A stretch of DNA of 5,600 nt, taken from assembly GCA_003483675.1 (NCBI GenBank), contig DMYK01000166.1:1-5600 (forward strand), given 5' to 3'. The notes under the pieces were generated by a model that saw only the letters and a list, made by a program, of their open reading frames with translations, made no database searches and was not told the DNA's origin. The DNA is from Microcoleaceae cyanobacterium UBA11344 (GTDB lineage: Bacteria > Cyanobacteriota > Cyanobacteriia > Cyanobacteriales > Microcoleaceae). Position numbers and translations under genes: made by a program. Shown piece after piece: positions 1 through 4,434 of the stretch; positions within the stretch are counted from its first letter, which is position 1; each line of letters opens with the position of its first letter.

Positions 1-638
1 TCGAGCAAGGCGACACGATACTGCGGACATCACCGGAGTTTAACCGAGACGCAGCCAGAAAAGCCTTAGAAAAACGGCAAGTCTGGATTGACCTAGAAAC
101 CGCAGTAGAGGCGATCGGGCCAGACACAATTTCCTTACTTTACAAAGGACAATTAGATGTTCTCCCCGTAGACATAGTATTGTGGACTGTAGGAACGCAA
201 GTTAGTCAAGCAGTGCGATCGCTCCCCCTCAAACAAAACCAGCGCGGTCAATTAATCACTACTCCCACAATGCAAATAGTCGATCGTCCAGACATATTTG
301 CTTTAGGAGATTTAGCCGAATGTCACGACGCAACAGGTCAAAAACTCCCCACCACAGCCCAAGTAGCATTTCAGCAAGCGGATTATACCGCGTGGAACAT
401 TTGGGCCTCCCTAACCGATCGGCCTTTACTTCCTTTCCGCTATCAGCCGATCGGAGAAATGATCGCATTAGGAATTGACAACGCCACCTTTGCCGGTTTA
501 GGAATTCAACTCGACGGACAACTAGCCCACATTGCTCGCCGCTTAGCCTATCTCTATCGGATGCCAACATTTGACCATCAATTGAAAGTTGGTTTTAATT
601 GGATTAGCAAGCCGATTCAGGATTGGCTTTTGAAGTAA
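1..638 (+). CDS. ndbB: Type II NAD(P)H dehydrogenase (NDH-2), C-terminal half, 5' truncated by window edge
   Basis: The frame is open from base 3 to the TAA at 636-638, giving 211 visible residues, about half of the usual 400-450. NDH-2 enzymes are single-subunit, peripheral-membrane flavoproteins that pass electrons from NAD(P)H to a quinone. The visible part begins in the nucleotide-binding region. It contains a WTVGTQ stretch (residues 61-66) and the FAD-contacting motif IFALGDLAE (about 98-106). Next comes AQVAFQQ (119-125), the AQxAxQ signature at the quinone/flavin side of NDH-2. The tail (LAHIARRLAYLYRMP) looks like the amphipathic helix that anchors such enzymes to the membrane. The C-terminal pattern resembles cyanobacterial NdbB, whose Synechocystis member is reported to reduce demethylnaphthoquinone in phylloquinone synthesis. 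The choice of NdbB over other Ndb paralogs is from memory of the family and is uncertain; NDH-2 itself is firm. The true start is upstream of the window. The next gene follows after 41 bases on the same strand. Confidence 0.85.
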   Translation, partial: EQGDTILRTSPEFNRDAARKALEKRQVWIDLETAVEAIGPDTISLLYKGQLDVLPVDIVLWTVGTQVSQAVRSLPLKQNQRGQLITTPTMQIVDRPDIFALGDLAECHDATGQKLPTTAQVAFQQADYTAWNIWASLTDRPLLPFRYQPIGEMIALGIDNATFAGLGIQLDGQLAHIARRLAYLYRMPTFDHQLKVGFNWISKPIQDWLLK

Positions 639-679
639 CAGCTATTTCTTAAAATCGACAATTTTCAGCAAAACAAACA

Positions 680-2599
680 ATGCAAACTTCAACAGTTCAA
701 CAGCCAGCAACAGAACTTCCGCCCCTAATTAAACGCGACATTCTGTTCGGCAACCCTGAAAGAACTAGGCCCAGGCTTTCACCCGACGGCAAGTATCTCG
801 CCTACATTGCACCCGACGAAAACAACGTCTTGCAAGTGCGACTGCGTACCGTCGGTCAAGAAGACGACCGCCAATTAACAGCCGATCGAAAACGCGGCAT
901 CCGCATCTTTTTCTGGACTTACAGTGGCGAACAACTAATTTACCTCCAAGATACCGACGGCGACGAAAACTGGCATTTATATTTAGTAAATATCCAGTCG
1001 AATCTCGTTCGCGACTTGACTCCATTTCAAGGTGTTCAAGCTGACCAGATCGCCCTTGACCAAAACTTCCCCAATCAAATATTAGTGGGAATCAACATCA
1101 ACGATCGGCGCAAACACGATATTTACCGCATCAACCTGAAAAACGGTGCCGTTGAACTCGACACCGACAACCCAGGTAACATCGTCGATTGGACTGCTGA
1201 CTCCCAATTTCAAGTGCGGGCGGCTACAGCCACAACTCCCGACGGCGGTACGGAAGTGCTATTTCGGGAAACTGCGGACAACAACTCTTGGGAAAGCCTT
1301 CGACGCTGGGGGCCGGACGAGGAAGGCGATGCCGTCATGTTCTCAGAAAACGGCAAAATTCTTTACATCCGCGGCAATCACGATGCTAACGCCAAACGTT
1401 TGATCGCGCTAGATTTGGAAACCAAGCAAGAAACTGCGATCGCCTCTGACCCAGAATACGATGTCGGCGGCATTGTCGTAAACCTCACCAAGCGAGAGAT
1501 TCAGGCGGTTTCCTTCTACAAAGACAAGCAACAGTGGCAGATTTTAGACCAAAGCATAGCAGAGGATTTTGAGGCGATCGGCAAATTGGGCCCTGGCGAA
1601 TTCTTCGTCACCAGCCGCAACCTCGCCGACACCACTTGGCTAGTCGCTTACATGACAGACGACGGCCCAGTTTATTATTATGCGTTCGATCGCGCCTCCA
1701 AAACCTGCACCTTCCTGTTCAGCAACCAACCAAAACTCGAAGGCCTGCCGCTGTCATCAATGGAACCGATTGCTTACACCGCAAGAGATGGTTTAACCAT
1801 TCACGGCTACCTAACAAAACCTGTCGGTGTCCCAACACCAGTACCCGCAGTCTTGCTAGTTCACGGCGGCCCCTGGGGACGCGATATCTGGCGTTACGAC
1901 TCAGAAGCCCAATGGCTGGCAAACCGAGGTTACGCCGTCCTGCAAATCAATTTTCGCGGTTCCGCCGGCTACGGCAAAACCTTTGTCAACGCCGGCAATC
2001 GCGAATGGGCAGCTAAAATGCACGACGACTTGCTAGATGGGGTCCATTGGCTGGTAGAAACAGGAATTGCTCAACCAGATAAAATTGCGATTATGGGCGC
2101 TTCCTACGGTGGTTATGCTGCATTAGTGGGATTGACTTTTAGTCCCGATGTTTTTGCCTGCGCCGTCGATATTGTCGGCCCCGGCAATTTGATTACGATC
2201 ATGCAAACTATTCCCCCTTACTGGGAACCGATCAAAGCAATGCTGTATCACCGCATCGGCAATTTGGAAACAGAACCAGAGTTTCTGAAATCGCGATCGC
2301 CTTTATCTTTTGTCGATCGAATTCAGAAACCTTTGCTAATCGCCCAAGGTGCTAACGACCCGCGAGTTAAAGTAGCAGAAAGCGAGCAAATTGTCAAGGC
2401 CATGAAGCAAGCCGGCAAACCTGTAGAATACGTGCTTTATACAGACGAAGGACACGGATTTGCGCGGCCGGAAAATCGCCTGCACTTCTACGCAATCGCC
2501 GAAGAATTCCTCGCCAAATATTTAGGCGGCCGATTTGAACCTGCGGGCAATATTGCCAATCATTCCGGTGTGCTAAATCCGCCAACAACAGACAACTGA
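680..2599 (+). CDS. S9-family serine peptidase (prolyl oligopeptidase / acylaminoacyl-peptidase type)
   Basis: Complete 639-residue protein. Family S9 enzymes cleave short peptides; an N-terminal beta-propeller filters access to a C-terminal alpha/beta-hydrolase domain. Residues about 20-365 are propeller-like, with repeated blade phrases such as RLSPDGKYLAYIAP (32-45) and FFWTYSGEQLIYLQD (77-91). The hydrolase domain spans about 366-617. It has the oxyanion-side HGGPW (395-399), the nucleophile elbow GASYGG (Ser475), Asp560 in the GANDPRV segment and His592 in DEGHGF, so the triad is intact. No signal peptide or membrane segment is visible, so it is probably cytoplasmic. The last 20 or so residues are low-complexity and lie beyond the fold. 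The ATG at 680 is preceded by an A-rich leader without a clear Shine-Dalgarno, which is common in cyanobacteria. Its position 41 bases after the NDH-2 stop suggests possible co-transcription, but no functional link is evident. The exact specificity (dipeptidyl-, acylaminoacyl- or oligopeptidase) cannot be read from sequence. Confidence 0.93.
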   Translation: MQTSTVQQPATELPPLIKRDILFGNPERTRPRLSPDGKYLAYIAPDENNVLQVRLRTVGQEDDRQLTADRKRGIRIFFWTYSGEQLIYLQDTDGDENWHLYLVNIQSNLVRDLTPFQGVQADQIALDQNFPNQILVGININDRRKHDIYRINLKNGAVELDTDNPGNIVDWTADSQFQVRAATATTPDGGTEVLFRETADNNSWESLRRWGPDEEGDAVMFSENGKILYIRGNHDANAKRLIALDLETKQETAIASDPEYDVGGIVVNLTKREIQAVSFYKDKQQWQILDQSIAEDFEAIGKLGPGEFFVTSRNLADTTWLVAYMTDDGPVYYYAFDRASKTCTFLFSNQPKLEGLPLSSMEPIAYTARDGLTIHGYLTKPVGVPTPVPAVLLVHGGPWGRDIWRYDSEAQWLANRGYAVLQINFRGSAGYGKTFVNAGNREWAAKMHDDLLDGVHWLVETGIAQPDKIAIMGASYGGYAALVGLTFSPDVFACAVDIVGPGNLITIMQTIPPYWEPIKAMLYHRIGNLETEPEFLKSRSPLSFVDRIQKPLLIAQGANDPRVKVAESEQIVKAMKQAGKPVEYVLYTDEGHGFARPENRLHFYAIAEEFLAKYLGGRFEPAGNIANHSGVLNPPTTDN

Positions 2600-2644
2600 T
2601 TACACCAAATTGATTTACTGGACCTAGGCACAGATTATATTTGT

Positions 2645-2665
2645 AGGGTGCGCATTGCGCACCTT
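2645..2665. repeat. Short palindrome, GGTGCGCA-T-TGCGCACC
   Basis: The 8-base arms at 2647-2654 and 2656-2663 are perfectly complementary around a single T, and an outer A/T pair lies at 2645/2665. It sits 45 bases after the peptidase stop. It could form a GC-rich hairpin or cruciform, but no T-run follows it, so a standard intrinsic terminator is not supported. The phrase GTAGGGTGCG…CGCACC resembles a dispersed intergenic motif I associate with filamentous cyanobacteria; this is recognition from memory. Confidence 0.6.
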
Positions 2666-2691
2666 GCTACTACTGGACGCACTCTCACCAA

Positions 2692-2756
2692 AGAAACCGG
2701 GTTTTTTTACGAAATCTTCGTTACACACCGTAAATTCAGTAAAAAACCCGGTTTCT
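2692..2756. repeat. Perfect 16-bp inverted repeat with 33-base spacer and nested hairpin
   Basis: The left arm AGAAACCGGGTTTTTT (2692-2707) and right arm AAAAAACCCGGTTTCT (2741-2756) are exact reverse complements. The spacer holds a smaller hairpin, ACGAA-ATC-TTCGT (2709-2721). The fold therefore places the T- and A-tracts inside the stem, with no U-run after it, unlike a classical terminator. It looks like a dispersed palindromic (REP/MITE-like) element; the copy number elsewhere is unknown. It fills much of the spacer between the S9 peptidase and HAD genes and could affect 3'-end stability of the upstream message. Confidence 0.75.
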
Positions 2757-2770
2757 GACCATGCGTAAGT

Positions 2771-2805
2771 CATAAATAACCCATAACCAATCACCAATAA
2801 CAAAT
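2771..2805 (+). repeat. Degenerate tandem heptanucleotide repeat running into the HAD start codon
   Basis: Five consecutive 7-base units end in AAT or CAT: CATAAAT, AACCCAT, AACCAAT, CACCAAT and AACAAAT. The consensus is about AACCAAT. The last unit supplies the AT of the ATG at 2804-2806. Short tandemly repeated heptamers (STRR-type) are established features of heterocystous and other filamentous cyanobacterial genomes. Here they form the ribosome-binding region, so the gene has no purine-rich Shine-Dalgarno. Confidence 0.6.
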
Positions 2806-3520
2806 GACAAAAGTTATTTTTTTAGATGCCGCCGGTACACTATTTGACGTTCGCGGCAGCGTCGGCGAAGTGTACAGACAATTAGCCAATGATTTTGGAG
2901 TAACAGTTAAGAGTGAAGAATTAAATGCAGCATTTTTCCAAAGTTTTGCTGAGGCAAATCCGATGACATTTCCCGGAATAGAATTAGCAAAAATTCCACA
3001 GCTAGAATTTGAATGGTGGCAAGCAGTTTGCGCTAAAGCCTTTCAAATAGCAGGCGTTTTCAACCAATTTTCAGACTTTCCCAATTTCTTTGCCGAACTG
3101 TATGCCCATTTTGCTACCGCCGAACCTTGGTTTGTCTATCCCGATGTATTGCCCGCATTAAATAGGTGGCAGAAACAAGGCATTGAATTAGCCGTAGTCT
3201 CGAATTTCGATTCGCGAATTTATGCAGTATTAAAATCACTCAATTTAGCAGAATATTTCAGATCAGTGACCATTTCCACCGAAGTTGGTGCCGCCAAACC
3301 CGATTCTCAAATTTTCACTGTCGCTTTGCAAAAGCACAACTGCATTGCTGAAAATGTTTTACATATTGGCGATAGTTTCAAGGCTGATTATTGCGGCGCT
3401 AGAAGTGCTGGATTAAATGCAATTTGGTTGAATCGCCAACAGGAAGAATTAGAGTTAGGAAAGTGGGGTTTAATTGATTCCCGAAAAGTAGAGGAATTTG
3501 CTAGTCTGGATTTTATCTAA
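2804..3520 (+). CDS. HAD-superfamily hydrolase, subfamily IA, REG-2-like
   Basis: Complete 238-residue protein with all four HAD motif regions. Motif I is FLDAAGTLF with nucleophile Asp8. Motif II is VVSNFDSR with Ser133. Motif III is the Lys165 of GAAKPD. Motif IV is HIGDSFKADYCGAR with Asp190 and Asp195. A helical cap of about 90-100 residues lies between motifs I and II (roughly 15-110), which defines subfamily IA. The order and spacing resemble the REG-2-like group, which I recall as including cyanobacterial members. These proteins are usually soluble phosphatases of small phosphorylated metabolites; the substrate here is unknown. Motif I is odd: the second aspartate of DxD, the usual general acid/base, is Ala10, so catalysis may be weak or altered. 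Codon use looks more AT-rich than in the flanking genes, and no HIP1 or CGATCG site was seen inside. The ATG at 2804 sits at the end of a heptamer repeat, with the family-typical N-terminus starting directly after it. Confidence 0.88.
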   Translation: MTKVIFLDAAGTLFDVRGSVGEVYRQLANDFGVTVKSEELNAAFFQSFAEANPMTFPGIELAKIPQLEFEWWQAVCAKAFQIAGVFNQFSDFPNFFAELYAHFATAEPWFVYPDVLPALNRWQKQGIELAVVSNFDSRIYAVLKSLNLAEYFRSVTISTEVGAAKPDSQIFTVALQKHNCIAENVLHIGDSFKADYCGARSAGLNAIWLNRQQEELELGKWGLIDSRKVEEFASLDFI

Positions 3521-3523
3521 ATC

Positions 3524-3613
3524 AGGATTTACGCATTTTAATGGTGTGGTGAGGGTTTGAGATTCTTCGCGACCCTCAGAATGACATAATTACGTTGTTA
3601 ATGGGTAAGTCCT
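3524..3613. repeat. Possible 90-bp MITE-like element with imperfect 14-bp terminal inverted repeats
   Basis: The left end AGGATTTACGCATT (3524-3537) matches the reverse complement of the right end AATGGGTAAGTCCT (3600-3613) at 12 of 14 positions. The element starts three bases after the HAD stop codon and carries no reading frame. No clear target-site duplication is visible. A related single end, CATGCGTAAGTCAT, occurs at 2760-2773. The AGGACTTACGCA-like termini recall ends of small mobile elements in filamentous cyanobacteria; that is memory-based recognition, and chance pairing is not excluded. Confidence 0.5.
3550..3586. repeat. Dispersed-type motif GAGATTCTTCGC…CTCAGAATGACA with hairpin arms
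   Basis: Bases 3559-3586 match, apart from the middle, the phrase GAGATTCTTCGC-N-CTCAGAATGACA that I recognise as a recurrent intergenic sequence in many bacterial genomes. It can fold in two competing ways: TGAGGGT (3550-3556) with ACCCTCA (3572-3578), or ATTCT (3562-3566) with AGAAT (3578-3582). It lies wholly inside the possible 90-bp element. No T-run follows, so it is not called a terminator. Confidence 0.5.
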
Positions 3614-3633
3614 ATAAATATGAATTTTATGAG

Positions 3634-3661
3634 GTCAAGGTGAGGATTTTTATGCCTTGAC
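3634..3661. promoter_or_regulatory. Inverted repeat GTCAAGG-N14-CCTTGAC overlapping a -35 box
   Basis: Perfect 7-base arms lie at 3634-3640 and 3655-3661 with a 14-base A/T-rich centre. The right arm contains the first five bases of the TTGACT -35 hexamer of the candidate promoter. Centre-to-centre spacing of the arms is 21 bases, about two helical turns, which would suit a dimeric DNA-binding regulator. Operator function is inference; it could equally be a fortuitous hairpin. Confidence 0.35.
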
Positions 3662-3685
3662 TTTCAGAGCTGTTTATTCGATAAT
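3657..3685 (+). promoter_or_regulatory. SigA-type promoter candidate for the membrane protein/synthetase pair
   Basis: The -35 hexamer TTGACT (3657-3662) and -10 hexamer GATAAT (3680-3685) are separated by exactly 17 bases. Each differs from the E. coli-type consensus at one position. Transcription would start near 3692, giving a leader of roughly 110-120 bases that includes the 9-mer repeat. This is the best promoter match seen in the window. Confidence 0.55.
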
Positions 3686-3708
3686 GTTAATTATATGAAT
3701 GATTTAAC

Positions 3709-3744
3709 CGCAGAGAGCGCAGAGGGCGCTGAGGCAGAGAAGAG
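3709..3744. repeat. Degenerate 9-base tandem repeat, CGCAGAGAG type
   Basis: Successive units are CGCAGAGAG, CGCAGAGGG, CGCTGAGGC and AGAGAAGAG, preceded by TTAAC. AACCGCAGAGNCGCAGAG strings are a familiar dispersed repeat in intergenic DNA of cyanobacteria and other bacteria. The purine-only strand bias would leave the leader RNA here largely unstructured, and the 3' part is purine-rich without being close enough to the start codon to serve as a Shine-Dalgarno. Confidence 0.55.
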
Positions 3745-3801
3745 AGAGGTGATTGGTATAGATCTAATTTTTTCTGGGAAAGAACATTACTGACATTAAT
3801 C

Positions 3802-4434
3802 GTGAACTTTATGGAAACTCGACTTACTCAAACTCAGTTAGCACAGGTAGTCGCTGAAATCGACAAGTTATCGCAGCAGCGCGAGTTAGAATTGGCTCCC
3901 GATCAGGTAAGAGAAATTTTGCGGGAGTTGAATCTGCCTGATGAGCTTTTAGAAGATGCGATCGCCCAAATGCACCGCCGCGAAGTGCTAGAAAAACAGC
4001 AGCGACGGAATCGCTGGATTGCGATCGCCTCGACAGCAGTTGTGATTTCGGCGATCGCAATCGGTGTTTTGTTCGGGCAAAATCAGCAGCAGCAAACCGC
4101 TCAAGTTGTGGGAGAGCAAGACAGGATTGCCCTATCTAAAACGGGTGGTGACAGCCTCACTCAAGTCAACCGTCAAATCAATCCCCGCATCTACTACCAG
4201 GTGACGTTGAAAAATGCTCCCATCGGTCGTCAGTTGTCTCTGCAATGCGACTGGACTAATCCTAGTGGTCAAATTGTTCATCAGGGGCGATATCAAACTC
4301 GCACGATCGATACGCCGATTTGGAATACCAACTGCTTTTACGATCTCGGCTCTGCTTCCCCACCGGGAAACTGGGAAGTTCGGATGTCCCTGGATGGGCG
4401 CGTGATCAGCACTGAACCTTTCACGGTGAAGTAG
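3802..4434 (+). CDS. Predicted single-pass membrane protein of unknown function
   Basis: Family not recognised. The 210 residues from the GTG at 3802 contain an N-terminal cytosolic-looking helical region (about 8-70), rich in Glu, Gln and Arg. It includes the phrase LAPDQVREILRELNLPDELLEDAIAQ, suggestive of a small helical or coiled-coil domain. A hydrophobic segment WIAIASTAVVISAIAIGVLF (72-91) is preceded by basic QQRRNRR, so the N-terminus should stay inside by the positive-inside rule. A Gln-rich linker leads to a beta-rich C-terminal domain (about 120-210), with Trp151, Trp174 and Trp191 and two cysteines (149, 178) that could form a disulfide outside the cytoplasm. The pattern RIYYQVTLKNAPIGRQLSLQCDW hints at an Ig-like sandwich, which is inference. 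The ATG at 3811 (three codons in) is an equally good or better start; neither has a clear Shine-Dalgarno. Three exact HIP1 sites fall within 3958-4058. It directly abuts the next gene in the same frame. Confidence 0.8.
   Translation: MNFMETRLTQTQLAQVVAEIDKLSQQRELELAPDQVREILRELNLPDELLEDAIAQMHRREVLEKQQRRNRWIAIASTAVVISAIAIGVLFGQNQQQQTAQVVGEQDRIALSKTGGDSLTQVNRQINPRIYYQVTLKNAPIGRQLSLQCDWTNPSGQIVHQGRYQTRTIDTPIWNTNCFYDLGSASPPGNWEVRMSLDGRVISTEPFTVK
4425..4429 (+). promoter_or_regulatory. Shine-Dalgarno-like GGTGA inside the end of the upstream gene
   Basis: GGTGA pairs with the UCACC part of the 16S anti-Shine-Dalgarno region and lies five bases before the ATG at 4435. It supports starting the synthetase-like protein at that ATG and its translation by re-initiation or coupling as ribosomes end the upstream gene. 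Confidence 0.45.

Noticed and set aside
1636..2016. Open frame of 126 codons within the S9 peptidase
   Set aside because: Out of frame with the peptidase, Arg-rich, no motif; explained by composition of the real gene.
2645..2708. Intrinsic terminator for the peptidase gene
   Set aside because: The GC-rich palindrome at 2647-2663 has no T-run directly after it, and the T7 at 2702-2708 lies inside another inverted repeat rather than after a stem.
2771..2805. CRISPR array
   Set aside because: The units are 7 bases, degenerate and contiguous, with no unique spacers.
2760..3613. Composite transposon carrying the HAD gene
   Set aside because: No transposase or target duplication is visible, and the flanking motif is short; kept only as a low-weight possibility in the findings.
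3590..3618. Promoter TTACGT-N17-TATAAA
   Set aside because: The -10 is fair but the -35 matches consensus at only two positions; the pair at 3657-3685 is much better.
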